Shown: one piece after another, positions 10,016 to 20,092 of the stretch
How positions within the stretch are numbered: the stretch's first letter is position 1
Layout of the letters: the number at the start of each line of letters is the position of its first letter
The notes under the pieces: model-generated
What the model was told of the DNA's origin: nothing
Seen by the model: only the letters and a program-made list of their open reading frames with translations
Databases searched by the model: none
Assembly: GCA_963576725.1 (NCBI GenBank)
Contig: OY755242.1
Location: 8,709,132 to 8,773,131 of the forward strand
Reading direction: 5' to 3'
DNA: 64,000 nt
Origin: Azorinus chamasolen
Lineage: Eukaryota; Mollusca; Bivalvia; Cardiida; Solecurtidae
Translations under genes and position numbers: made by a program

Positions 10016-10926
10016 CGCATAGAGACCATTTATTATTCATACTTGTGCAAGAGGATGTTGTATGACAAACTATGTAGAGCCTGATCCTTGTGCTCCCTAG
10101 GGATCACCTGGTTTGGGTCTACACTGCTTGGAAATATCACTACACTAATTTTTTACATTCAAAGAGGTAAATTGAAAATTGAAGTGCTGTGTTTACATTG
10201 TCGAAAAGATATGTCTGAAGAGGGGCCAAACATCTGAAAAGGGAATTCATAAATAATCTACATGATTTGAAGTAAGCGATAGTGCAGTGATTTTGCAGTC
10301 AGCTCGCAACTAGCGAACTACTTGTTACATTTGCACTCATTTTGGTATAGTCATATCTAAATTATTTCATAAGCAAACAGAGCAGACACTGACCTGCGTG
10401 AAAAGGCGTTTATATGAAGAAAAGGGTTACTTGTCTAGAAATACCCGTTCCCATGTGCATGCACATGCATTTTTACCTTCACGTGTTTGTGCTATTTACT
10501 CTAGCATGCTGGGTACATTTTGAAGTGCTTTGTAACTTGGCATATATTGTATTCAACCCTTTACATACTGATTTTTCAAGGACGCATTTTTTACTGTATA
10601 ACGGTTTAAAAAAGATAGTTCCGGTCGGACTTTTCCAATCGGATTTTTAAAAAATAATATGTAGGGACCATCTAATAGGACTATTCTACAGGAGTCGTTT
10701 GACATGGGTGTGCTCTGTCATAAAATAGATCTAGTTATACAGTTTCAATAATGGCTAAATTCCCCTGTGCTAATGACGAACTAAAAACAACAGCTGATTA
10801 ATATTAACAAAGAAAACATGATTTCTTCATGTATATTCATGGAGTAAAGGATACAAAGTACTATGAGAGATAATCTCAAAAGATGAATTCAGAACATAAC
10901 GTAACAGAAAAAAATGTCTATTTGAC
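10016..10926. other. MITE debris, no gene
   Basis: Includes a hairpin at 10072-10135 centred on GTGCTCCCTAGGGATCAC, a TTAA-4b left arm with core deletion at 10345-10427, a partial terminal motif near 10555 (TTCAACCCTTTACATACTG), and a degraded TTAA-4 copy at 10660-10852 ending TATTCATGGAGTAAAGG. Nothing coding is visible. Confidence 0.5.
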
Positions 10927-11124
10927 TTAAACCTTTTCTTCATATTAACTAACACCTTTCCATGCCACTGCAAACAGAGTAGACCCAGATCAGACGGATC
11001 CATTTGATTAGGGTCTGCTATGCTTGTTGATGAAATGATAATAGGTTTGACTCTATAGTTTCTACTAATATCAAACACTCCTGTGTACATATGCCATTAT
11101 GAAAATTCAGCTATAAATAGTCCT

Positions 11125-11632
11125 GGGCCCGTATTCATAAAGCTCCTAAGGAAAAAGTTAAGAAAATTCCATAGTTTCTTGAATATTCCTTAATCTTATA
11201 AAATAAATACAAATAATATGTTTAAGAGCAATAAAGCTTTATATAGAATATATACTCAACTAAGAATTCTAAGAATCATTGAATAAAAATATGCTCTATA
11301 GTTTTGCTATAGATGTAGACAGAATATTTCTCCTTAACCCTACTCTTGCTGAATTTTAAAATACATTTCTCCTTCTTTACCCATGTCCTGTTGTATAATT
11401 ACATATATCTTCACTGTGTAGAAGTATTTCTTTGTGCAATCACTGCTGTGGAGTGCACTGGTTGCACAATCAACTTGTAAATAGTGCAGACCCAGATGAG
11501 ACAGCTCCTGTAGGAGCTGTCTCATCTGGGTCTTCACTATTTACAGGTAGGTATATTGGCGTGAATAGCAAGCGAATGGTTAAGTTGTCCTAAGGTTAAA
11601 GAATTCCTAGGGAGCTTAATGAATATGGGCTC
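11125..11632. mobile_element. Fold-back element, GGGCCCGTATTCAT termini
   Basis: Left end GGGCCCGTATTCATAAAGCT and right end AGCTTAATGAATATGGGCTC are inverted repeats; further inside, TCCTAAGG/AAAAAGTTAAG pairs imperfectly with CTTAGGACAAC-type sequence. It sits inside a TTAA-4 copy and is itself split by TTAA-1 copy 3. Superfamily not assigned. Confidence 0.65.
11334..11583 (+). mobile_element. TTAA-1 MITE, copy 3 (innermost insertion)
   Basis: Intact 250-bp copy with TTAA at both ends. Palindrome centre AGCTCCTGTAGGAGCT. One terminal change is visible (GCGAATGGTTAA instead of GCGAAGGGTTAA). Removing it rejoins the fold-back arm at a single TTAA (TCTCC-TTAA-GTTGTCC). Confidence 0.9.
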
Positions 11633-11857
11633 TGATGTCATTATTTATTACATGGATATTGAACAGGTAAAGGGTTAAGTATTACAGCTCATAACCATAC
11701 AAAAAATACCCAGTACAAGTATATGCCTTACATTGTCATATAGTGTCATTGTGTCGTGTAGACTATTTAGCTAAGATGTATTTTTACGGGAGTGTTATCA
11801 ATACTTATTTTCCTAATATGGCTAAATGCTTGAAATAAGGACAACATATATATGTTA

Positions 11858-12327
11858 CAGTAGAAAATGCGATTCAGGACAATCGCCGATTCTCATATGA
11901 CAGTTTGCGATCGCAATCTCTCCCAGGACAGACTCTGATCCTAAACTATTTAAGGATAATTGGCAATTCTACTAGTTAAAACTAATATGCTTTAAGATAA
12001 AGAAAACAATATCAATATTCTTACAAACCAACTTTTTACTCAGAATTTCACAAATACAAATGGTCAGTGATCCAAATAGATTTTATTAGTTCATTATGTA
12101 TAAATTCACATATTAACCTATTCCTTGATACACAATCATGAAATAATTTATAACATTGTGAATATTCACTGACGGAAGACAAATGCAGCAAGACAAAGGA
12201 TACATAGAAAACATTCAAGTCGAAAAGCCTAAACCTTCTGATCCAAACTACTTAATTTGATCGAAGTCTGAACTAGGAGAAATTGCGATCGCAATCTGTC
12301 CTAGGAGCTGAATCGCACTTTCTACTG
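11858..12327 (+). mobile_element. TA-5: 470-bp element, CAGTAGAAAATGCGATTCAG ends
   Basis: Left CAGTAGAAAATGCGATTCAG preceded by TA; right CTGAATCGCACTTTCTACTG. Inner repeats TGCGATCGCAATCTCTCC and TTGCGATCGCAATCTGTCC are also placed symmetrically. The interior is AT-rich without coding. CAGT ends plus TA fit a pogo-like target preference, but the terminal sequence is unlike TA-1 to TA-4. Confidence 0.65.
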
Positions 12328-13003
12328 TGCCATATACATGTGTATAAATATTCATTGATCAGTTAGTTTTGTTCAAACGTCTAACCACCCTGTGTACATA
12401 TGCGATTATAAAATTCCAGCTAATAAATATTCATAACATGATTATTTCTTATATGAATATTCAAACATTGAAGGTTTCAGTACAACCACAATTAATATAT
12501 AAAACCTACATAGGCACTAAGTAGCATGCTTAAATTACACCCATGGCGGGTAGATCACTAAATAACGTTTGATACAATGTACATGTATAGCCCGGGCTGT
12601 GTTTTATCGGGTATTCGTAATACTCAAGGCCACTTGTGCACACTTATGTGATTCACTCTAATACGCAAGTGGTACGGGAGGACGAGTTTCTCATATACAT
12701 GTACTTGAAAATTAGTTCAGATTGGACATGTAAATGTTTAATGCACTTAGCTTGTGCAACCATTAGAATGTCGATAGCAGTTACAGTAAGACTCGAGTTT
12801 TCGAAATTTTATGAATGAAGAATTGATGCTTTTTTGGCAGGTGACTGCTTAATGTGGGATGGAATTCATGCTGAAAGCCCCTAAACAAGCTTTCTGCATG
12901 ACTTTCTCCCTGCATTAAGCTGCCATCTAACTTAAAGACAGATAGTGATACTTGTCATAGTGTTCGAACTATTTGGATTTAACTGTATTTCCAAAGGCAT
13001 AAT
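12328..13003. other. TTAA-4 right end and a solitary TA-type core
   Basis: At 12400-12472 there is a TTAA-4 right shoulder (AATATTCATAACATGATTAT). At 12838-12925 there is a core hairpin (GCAGGTGACTGCTTAATG with CTGCATTAAGCTGCC) without recognisable CAGT termini. The stretch 12480-12830 shows no repeat or gene that I can support. Confidence 0.45.
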
Positions 13004-13165
13004 CAGAGTTTCAAACACATGGTATGTCACGATCAGACGTGGAATTAATGGGTGTCTCATCTGGATCCAATACTCAGAGATTCAAACACATGGTATGTCA
13101 CGATCAGACGTGGAGTTAGTGGGTGTCTAATCTGGATCCAATACTCAGAGATTCAAACACATGGC
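13004..13165 (+). repeat. 71-bp tandem repeat, about 2.3 copies
   Basis: Units start CAGAGTTTCAAACACATGGT at 13004, 13075 and 13146. Each full unit contains GGTGTCTCATCTGGATCC, the right arm of the HP-family hairpin, so the repeat arose from a hairpin arm plus flank. Confidence 0.75.
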
Positions 13166-13206
13166 TAATCACGGATTTCGTTGCGACGTGTATAAGATTT
13201 ATGGTA

Positions 13207-13409
13207 CTGTAAAACCTCTCTAAACCGGACATTAAATTTAGTATAAAAATCAGTCTTGGAGACCGGAGCAGCTTAATGCAGAGTGAAATTAATGCAAAAA
13301 GCTCCTGTAGAAGCTTTCTGCATGACTTTCACTCTGCATTAAGCAACCAACTGCCGAAATGTATCTAACTTCTTCTCTGCTAGAAAACCGTTTTAGCGGG
13401 GTTAACTGC
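13207..13409 (+). mobile_element. TA-2 MITE
   Basis: Left CTGTAAAACCTCTCTAAACC, right TTTTAGCGGGGTTAACTGC; both termini carry point changes from CAGTAAAACC/GGTTTTACTG. Core centre AGCTCCTGTAGAAGCT. Confidence 0.7.
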
Positions 13410-13741
13410 ATACCATTTTAGTTATAAACTGTTGTTATTAAACTCTGCAAATAAAACATGTGATACTACTTGGGGATAGTATTGTCATGTGAATATCCGG
13501 GGGAAAATAATGGCTGGTTTATGGAAGGTATGTGTCATGCTTTTTTATACTTTTATACTTGTATTTTGCTATATTTTCACTTATGATTGACTCCATATCC
13601 ACCTGTATTTGGACATAGCTTTACATGTATTTGGTTCCATATTAACATGTACACGTTTTTGTTTATTGTCGGGTCTTTATTTATCAGGATCACATGTACA
13701 ATAAAACTCTCCTAAACCGGACGCCTAAGTAAAGAGGAATA

Positions 13742-13946
13742 CAGTATAACCTCGCTAATGCGACCACCTAAAAGAGGTATAATTATGGGTGTTATATGCA
13801 GGTGGTAGCTTAATGCAGGACAAAAGTACTGCAGAAAGCTCCTAGAGGAGCTTTCTGCATTACTTTTGCCCTGCATTAAGCAACCCCCTGCTTGTAAAGA
13901 CACCCATGTTTATTCATTCAGTGGTCGCATTAGAGGGGTTCTACTT
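13742..13946 (+). mobile_element. TA-3 MITE
   Basis: CAGTATAACCTCGCTAATGC to GCATTAGAGGGGTTCTACTT. Core centre AGCTCCTAGAGGAGCT. The 45 bp to the left (ATAAAACTCTCCTAAACCGG) is the start of a TA-2 element, so this copy may have inserted into TA-2 and displaced the rest. Confidence 0.75.
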
Positions 13947-13969
13947 ATATACATGTACACTTGTACATG

Positions 13970-14135
13970 TATCGGTTAGACAGGTGGCATCTTAACCCTT
14001 TCAATTTGGGAAACGAATCACTAAGGGTTAATTGAGAGTTGGGACTTTTTGGAGCTTTCTATGTGACTTTCATCCTGCATTAAGCTGCCACCTGTCTTAT
14101 AGATCGGCAGTAATAATAATTTGAAATGGTTTAGA
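13970..14135 (+). mobile_element. TA-2-like MITE remnant with a tiny TTAA insert
   Basis: Core arms GACAGGTGGCATCTTAA and CCTGCATTAAGCTGCCACCT are present, but the left arm is broken at its own TTAA by a short TTAACCC...GGGTTAA segment. Outer termini are weak. Confidence 0.55.
13992..14031 (+). mobile_element. Minimal 36-bp TTAA insert
   Basis: TTAACCCTTTCAATTTGGGA through ATCACTAAGGGTTAA: a TTAA-flanked insert with only CCCTT/AAGGG as inverted ends. It occupies the TTAA of GCTTAATGCAGG in the host core. It may be an extreme internal-deletion derivative of a TTAA element. Confidence 0.5.
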
Positions 14136-14150
14136 GACGTTTTCCATATA

Positions 14151-14536
14151 CAGTAAAACCCCTTTCAACCGGAATTCTAGTAGAGAAGATTTTAGATACT
14201 TTTAACCCTTTCCCTCATATTGACGACTTTTGACGACTCTGTAAGTCACTTTGTGAAACCATTGTGACAAATAGAGCATTTTCAAACTACAAAATTCTAA
14301 AATGTCCTTTTCTCTAATCAATGCTCCTTTTCGGTATATTTATTCAAAGAGGTTGTATCTAAAAATAGCCTATGAGGTAATGGGTTAAGCAGGTGGCTGC
14401 TTAATGCAGAATGAAAGACATACAGAAAGCTCCTTGAGGAGCTTTCTGCATGGCTTTCACCCTGCATTAAGCTGTCACCTGTCTCCAAGACCGATATTTA
14501 TACCAATTTAACATCCGGTTTAGAGAGGTTTTACTG
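14151..14536 (+). mobile_element. TA-2 MITE split by a TTAA-3 insertion
   Basis: Starts CAGTAAAACCCCTTTCAACC and ends AGAGAGGTTTTACTG. The left arm stops at AGATACTT-TTAA and resumes TTAA-GCAGGTGGCTGCTTAATG after the insert. Core centre AGCTCCTTGAGGAGCT. Confidence 0.85.
14212..14388 (+). mobile_element. TTAA-3 MITE, copy 1 (core deleted)
   Basis: TTAACCCTTTCCCTCATATT to ATGAGGTAATGGGTTAA. This copy lacks most of the internal palindrome: GAGCATTTTCAAACTAC joins what are normally the two outer arms, giving 177 bp against about 230 bp in full copies. Confidence 0.85.
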
Positions 14537-14875
14537 TACAAATTTACGGCCAGGGTATGGTTTGCTTGGATCGCCAGATGCCCACTGACACTGTGTCTCA
14601 ATTGCATCCAAATTTTTGCAAATGTCATTTCATACACAACATCCAATGCTGAAAATTGTTTGTGTAAAACCTAAATATCTTTTCTATGGTAGTTAAGATG
14701 TAGAAAATACATTTGCAAGATTCTATCAAGAAAAAAATTGCATATGAAACTGAAAGAAAGAATAAAATACACATGAAATAGCAAATCTGTACATTTGTCC
14801 GCCATTTTCCAGTTAATGCACCCCTTACTTCATGAATACACATTGGAACACCTTTGCATACAGAGTAAACCATGT

Positions 14876-14911
14876 TTGTCTGTCTGTCTGTCAGTCTGTT
14901 TGTCTCTGTTT

Positions 14912-14973
<62 letters not shown>

Positions 14974-15208
14974 CTCTCTCTGTCTCTATGTCTCGCTATC
15001 TGTCTTTCTGTCTCTCTCTCTGTGTCTCTGACTCTGTCTCTGTCTCTCTGTGTCTCTGTCTGTCTCTGTTTCTCTGTCTCTGTCTGTCTCTGTCTGTCTC
15101 TGTCTCTGTCTGTCTCTGTCTCTCTCCCTCTCTCTGTCTCTCTGTCTCTGTCTCTGTCTCTGTCTGTCTCTGTCTCTCTGTGTCTCTCTGTGTCTGTCTG
15201 TCTGTCTG

Positions 15209-15273
<65 letters not shown>

Positions 15274-15275
15274 CT
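14876..15275 (+). repeat. CT-rich microsatellite, (TC)n/(TCTG)n/(TGTCTC)n
   Basis: About 400 bp of pure pyrimidine/TG on the plus strand: (TCTG)n at 14876-14905, (TC)n at 14922-14968, mixed TCTG/TCTC in the middle, and (TC)n again at 15220-15270. The central part has a loose 6-bp TGTCTC periodicity. Long frames through it encode only Ser/Leu/Cys/Val or Arg/Glu runs. Confidence 0.95.
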
Positions 15276-15432
15276 ACTCAAGCCCTGATCTGCTGATTTT
15301 TTAACTGACAACTGATTCGTTCAAACATTTTGAGAAACTACTAATCCTAGCCTGCTATGAAAATGAGGTCTGCTTAAGCCCTGATCTGTTGGCGTTGTCA
15401 CTTACTTCTGACTCGTTCAAGCCTTTCAGATA

Positions 15433-15675
15433 CAGTAAAAAACCCTCTAATGAGATACAGTAAAACCCCTCTAATGAGATACAGTAAAACCCTTCTAATG
15501 CGACCACTTAATGAATAAACATGGGTGTATTTATAAGCAGGTGGTTGCTTAATACAGGGCAAAGGTAATGGAGAAAGCTCCTCTAGGAGCTTTCTGTATT
15601 ACTTGTGTCCTGCATTAAGCTACCATCTGCATCTAGCACCCAGAATTATACCTCTTTTAGGTGGTCGCATTACTG
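15433..15675 (+). mobile_element. TA-3 MITE with triplicated left terminus
   Basis: GATACAGTAAAA-type starts occur at 15433, 15458 and 15482, each followed by CCCTCTAATG; only the third continues into the element (GCGACCACTTAATGAATAAA). Core centre AGCTCCTCTAGGAGCT; right end GGTGGTCGCATTACTG-TA. Confidence 0.8.
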
Positions 15676-16462
15676 TACTATTGACCGACGGTCAAACAGT
15701 TTGGATCCTTCTAAGAAGCTCTCTCTTACTTGGGATTTCATCTGGCATCAAGCTATATGCAAATACGAGTCATAATCAGATCGCGCATAAGGCTAGACTG
15801 TGTATCTACCTTTGTGTCAGTATATAACCATTTTCACTGCCCATCTCACTTTATGTTTATGTGCGTAAGTCTCTTTTTCTATTTTTCTTTCTGTTTCTTT
15901 TCGTTATTTAATCGATCTACCGGATTTTGTCTTCCTACCAATGTGTCTATATATGTATATTACATATATACATGCGTGCATAATGACTATTAATTCGCTG
16001 ATTTCTATAATAACATATCACACGGGAATATTTATAATAACATATCACACGGGAATATTTACCCAAAGCACATACTGTACTGCAGAGTGAGATCTGTATT
16101 ATTTCAGACGCTAACAGAACAGACCCTGGTCAGAATTTTGGTCTGATCTGGGTCTATAATGTTCGCAAATGTGATATAAAGCATATCAATGGTATCAGTG
16201 TCTACATATAGATCTATGTACAGACACATCTATATGCTATGGATCTATTTATGGGCACATTTACATGTAGACCAGCCCAATGTGTCCCACGTTAAAATCT
16301 GAATAATTTTTTTCATTATTTTTTTATTAACTAAATAATTAATATGTTTGGTCATTTGCCAAATTCATTCTTTTTCTTATTAATTTATTATCTACATTAC
16401 AATGTATATTTTCATTTATCAATTACATACGTATCATTACTTATCATTTAAATTATTATTAT
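15676..16462. other. Low-complexity AT-rich DNA, no gene
   Basis: Contains a poor HP hairpin near 15692-15745, a 29-bp direct duplication (TAATAACATATCACACGGGA) at 16009-16059, and a TTAA-4 core fragment at 16082-16172. Otherwise nothing recognisable. Confidence 0.5.
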
Positions 16463-16711
16463 TAACCCTTCGCTTGCTGAATTTTAAAATACATTTCTCC
16501 TTCTTTACCCATGCCCTGTTGTATAATTACATATATCGTCACTGTGTACACGTATTTCGCTGTGAAATCACTACTGTAGAGTGCACTGGTTGCACAATCA
16601 ATTTGTAAATAGTGCAGACCCTGATGAGACAGCTCCTGCAGGAGCTGTCTCATCTGGGTCTTCACTATTTACAGGTACGTATATTGATGCGATTAGCAAG
16701 CGATGGGTTAA
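16463..16711 (+). mobile_element. TTAA-1 MITE, copy 4
   Basis: 249 bp, TTAACCCTTCGCTTGCTG to AGCAAGCGATGGGTTAA. Centre AGCTCCTGCAGGAGCT. It lies in an ATT-rich context, and a (TTA)n run of about 30 bp follows at 16722. Confidence 0.9.
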
Positions 16712-17553
16712 TAATATAAAACTATTATTGTTATTATTATTATTATTATTAGACGGAAAAACAAAGAAGATGTCCTGGAAAAAATATATTATTTACAGAT
16801 CATATTTTTATTTCCCCTAATTGTGTATACATGTAACACCGGCAAGTTTTAAAGTAGCGATAGACGGAAAAGAAAGCGACGATAAAACTGAACTCAAAAG
16901 ATCAATCAGGTAATAATGCGAAGAAATTTTTCAAACTCATAACTCTTTAAACTTACCTTATTTCTGAAAAGTCGAGCACGGTGTGGCGCTTGAGCGGGAA
17001 AAGTCAGCATTTATACAGTCAACCTTAGCCCGCTGTGTAAAAATAAAGCTTGCTCAAAGTTGGGCCTGATACAATTTGTAACTACCTCTGAGTCGACCAA
17101 GCTTTTGGAAAACTATTGAACGAGTTTTAAACTGCTTGGATCCACATGAGACGCTGAATAAAGCAGAATCTCACGTAGATCCAGGTGGTTTGCAAATGCG
17201 AATCAAGTCGTGAATGTTTGAATAAGGGTGAAAACCTTATCCTTGAGAAACCCGAATGTCCGCCCAACCTCTTCTTATTCATTCTTTTACACTGATATCC
17301 GATTCTTGAAAACTATTTTGAGGGGCTATTTTACCAAGTGTGAAACAGCTTTTCCTGATGATACGCCGAGTTACTCGGCATCTCATCTGGATCTAAGCTG
17401 TTTGCTTATAAAATCAGATCGCGCTTAGTATGTTTAGGGATAAGAAAACTGCATGACTTGTCTCTTAAAATAGATGCACGAAATCTCGGCCAGAAGAAAC
17501 GAAACTACATTTACCTATTCTGAACGGAAACACGCGATGACTTGGCACTCGAT
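16712..17553. other. AT-rich spacer with (TTA)n and two HP hairpins
   Basis: (TTA)n at 16722-16752. HP-type hairpins at about 17128-17197 (GCTTGGATCCACATGAGACG) and 17345-17402 (GATACGCCGAGTTACTCGGC). 16800-17100 shows no gene or repeat that I recognise. Confidence 0.5.
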
Positions 17554-17766
17554 TTAACTCTTTCGTTGTCAATGTCGCATCTGTGATTACATATGCAATC
17601 AGTTTTGATCCAGATGATATACCGAGTAACTCACCGTCTTATCAGAATCTAAAATGTTTGTTACTATAGTAATGTATTGAAAAGAAAAGGGTGAAAACTC
17701 AACACAATAAAATTGTAGCAGACGACAAGGTTTGCAGGCGACAATATTTAGCAGAGAAAGAATTAA
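17554..17766 (+). mobile_element. TTAA-2 MITE, copy 1
   Basis: 213 bp with TTAA at both ends: TTAACTCTTTCGTTGTCAAT left, TTAGCAGAGAAAGAATTAA right. The internal HP-type hairpin is degraded (GATCCAGATGATATACCGAG). Subterminal GTAGCAGACGACAAGG and GCAGGCGACA are present. Confidence 0.8.
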
Positions 17767-18247
17767 ACTTAAGACACTTTATTTTCAAACCTTAGTGTGC
17801 CACATATTTTTTATCACCCTGCCATTTTGATTGTTAACTAGGCAAATGTTTACATGTATAGATCTATATAGGAAATGTTGAAACGATTTTCCTAGGCAAA
17901 AGCATATAGCATGCAGGCATTGATCTTCCATGGCAAACAAAGCAGACCAAGATGAAAGGAGCTCTATTATCTGGGTCTACACTTTTTGCAAATGTGACTG
18001 GCTATAAGTGTACTCATATTCAGCTAAATGAGACTGGACAGTACTGCAAACGATCCTCGGTTTCTCATCAATACCTAAGCTGTTTGTCGCTCGGCTAAAG
18101 GTCATGTTTGATTTTGTAATTGACGGAAAATTGAGCAGACGACATTTTAACCGCATGATAATGATTTAAGGCAGGGTGCGACTGTATTTTAAGCAGATAT
18201 TAGATAGTTTGAGAAGTATACAACAAACTCAGTGTACAGTCTACATA

Positions 18248-18375
18248 CAGTAGAACTTGTCTTAAGCGACCAGCAAAAGAGGTAGAAGTGTGGTTCTGTA
18301 AGGCAGGTGGTAGCTTAATACAGGTCAAAAGTAATGCAGAAAACTCCTATAGGTTCTTTCAGATTGCTTTGTCCA
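18248..18375 (+). mobile_element. TA-3-related MITE, truncated
   Basis: Left CAGTAGAACTTGTCTTAAGC with GCGACCAGCAAAAGAGGTAG, then the core arm GCTTAATACAGGTCAAAAGT; the right arm decays after CTCCTATAGG and the right terminus is absent. Confidence 0.6.
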
Positions 18376-18567
18376 ATTAATATAAGATCGCTAAAGAGAG
18401 TATTCTACTACATATGAGTAATATGCAAAAGTTGTCGTAAGCTCAAATATTTAGTTGTCATTTTTTCTGAAAAACGTACAAAATAGTCTGGTAGTTAAGA
18501 TACTAAATATATACATGTAGATCTGAAATTGCTGAGCGTCGCATTCAACGCTCTATGAGGTAAATGG

Positions 18568-18781
18568 TTAACCCTTCGCTGCCAATGCCGGATCTGTGAT
18601 TACCTATGCAAACAGTTTGGATCCATATGAGACGCCGAGTAACTCGGCGTCTCATCAGGATCCAAACCGTTTGTTACTGTTACTATCTTTTTGAAACAAA
18701 AATGAAGAAAATAAAAAAAATGAAAATTTGTAGCAGACGACAAAGTTAGCAGACGACAGAGTTTGGCAGCGAAAGGGTTAA
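18568..18781 (+). mobile_element. TTAA-2 MITE, copy 2 (best full-length copy)
   Basis: TTAACCCTTCGCTGCCAATG to TTTGGCAGCGAAAGGGTTAA, 214 bp. Hairpin 18606-18672 pairs CAAACAGTTTGGATCC with GGATCCAAACCGTTTG, centre CCGAGTAACTCGG. Two subterminal GCAGACGAC motifs lie near the right end. Its left TTAA also forms the end of a decayed TTAA-3 copy (CTATGAGGTAAATGGTTAA). Confidence 0.9.
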
Positions 18782-19020
18782 ACACCAATAACCAAACCTC
18801 TGTTGAACTGGTCGTTTCGTTTTAGATAGATTCAGCTGTATTTGTATCACTGGCATTATTCATGCAAAATGCATTGCCGTAGAAATAGATCACATGTACC
18901 TTATGCATAATGTATCTCGTTACATTTTCCATAATAATGATGTAATTAAAGGAAAGCCTATAATATAAGCCATCTATGTCCAATGACACATATCTAAAGT
19001 ACATGGTTCGTGTACATGTA

Positions 19021-19797
19021 CAGTAGGAACCCTTTAAAGCGACCACCAGATCAGTTAACATGGGTGTCTTTAGTTCATTTACATGTTTCTTGTATATGAT
19101 ATGTCAAGTACATGTGTCTTGTATATGTTGTCTTTTGTTCAAAAGTACATGTAAGAGTCATGCAGGAAACACCGCATACAAAACACACATCCGCCCAAAC
19201 AGTACCACGACAAACAGCAAATGTACATGTAAATAAAAGACACAAAGAAACACACAAAGACAAAACAAACATACAATAGGGGGAAGATGGAAGCACCACC
19301 TTGGAACAGTCAGTGACAAAAGTCACGGGGGGCGGGGTTGAGCTGGTTTTGGGGCGCCCAACCTCACACTTATTCCATCCTCACCCTAAAAGACAAACAG
19401 TGTAAATAAACGCATCCCCTCTCCGACTAACCTACAACAACCGCGATGGCAAATACAGTGGTAAAGTGCATGTAAAACGAAAACATATTTAAGTGAAGTA
19501 ACTGTATCAAGTACATGTTTCTTGTATGTGGTATCTTTAGTTCAAGGACATGTTTCTTTTATATGGTGTCTTTAAGTCAAGTACATGTTCCTTGTATATG
19601 GTGTCTTGAGTTCAAGTACATGTTTCTTGTATATAAAGAAGAAACCCTCTAAAGCAACCACTAGATCAGTTAACATGTGCGTCTTTAAAACACAGGACTG
19701 CTTAATGCAGGATTAAACACGTTCTCCCTGCATCAAGCTATCAGCTGCCTATACGACATTGACCTCATTCAGGTGGTCGCACTAAAGGGGTTTACTG
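19021..19797 (+). mobile_element. TA-3 MITE expanded by an internal array
   Basis: Left terminus CAGTAGGAACCCTTTAAAGC at 19021 and right terminus GGTCGCACTAAAGGGGTTTA-CTG at 19797. The left arm sequence (ACCACTAGATCAGTTAACAT) recurs at about 19655; between the two lies a degenerate array of TTCAAGTACATGTTTCTTGT units (19070-19145 and 19500-19640), itself split by a Penelope 3' fragment. Confidence 0.65.
19150..19475 (-). mobile_element. Penelope-like 3' non-coding fragment
   Basis: Colinear with 60190-60410, in the same orientation: ACCTTGGAACAGTCAGTGAC against GCCTTGGCACGGTCAGTAGC, CCCAACCTCACACTTATTCC against CCTAACCTCACACTTATCTC, then AACAGTGTAAATAAACGCAT against AACAATGTAAATAAAGGTAT. It therefore represents the post-coding part of a second, truncated element of the family at 60-62.5 kb. 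Confidence 0.65.
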
Positions 19798-19799
19798 TA

Positions 19800-20012
19800 C
19801 AGCAAAATCCTTCTAAACGGGACAATATATTTACTATAAATATCGGTCTTGAAGACAAGTGGCAGCTTATTGCAGGGTGATAGTCATGCAGAAAGCTCCT
19901 CGATGCGCTTTCTGCATGACTTTCACCCTGCATTAAGTTTCCACCTAGTAGGCACCTACCTAAAATTCCTAAATTCTTCTCTACTTTAATACCGGTTTAG
20001 AGTTATTTTACC
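19800..20012 (+). mobile_element. TA-2 MITE, decayed ends
   Basis: Left CAGCAAAATCCTTCTAAACG, right ACCGGTTTAGAGTTATTTTA. Core arms (GTGGCAGCTTATTGCAGGGT with CCCTGCATTAAGTTTCCACC) enclose AGCTCCTCGATGCGCT. It directly abuts the preceding TA-3 copy. Confidence 0.7.
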
Positions 20013-20092
20013 GTTCATAGAAAGATAAAATGGTGCAGTCGGTATATGCAGATATCTTTTTGCAAAACAAATTGTCAAAGTGGGAAATAGTT

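Larger units (their letters stand above)
10927..11678 (+). mobile_element. TTAA-4 MITE carrying two nested insertions
   Basis: The host element starts at TTAA 10927 and ends GAACAGGTAAAGGGTTAA at 11678. Its core (GCAAACAGAGTAGACCCAGA) is at about 10970. Its body breaks at TATAAATAGTCCT (11124) and resumes at TGATGTCATTATTTATTACA (11633); the insert is the fold-back element described separately. Confidence 0.75.

Noticed and set aside
14625..15311. A 228-codon Arg/Glu-rich frame and overlapping Ser/Leu-rich frames
   Set aside because: They translate the CT/GA microsatellite; a low-complexity artefact.
1338..18788. Many short frames sharing DPDETPSYSASHLDPSCL
   Set aside because: This peptide is the translation of the HP hairpin (GGATCCAGATGAGACGCCGAG...). 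It appears wherever the hairpin occurs, on either strand, without start or context.
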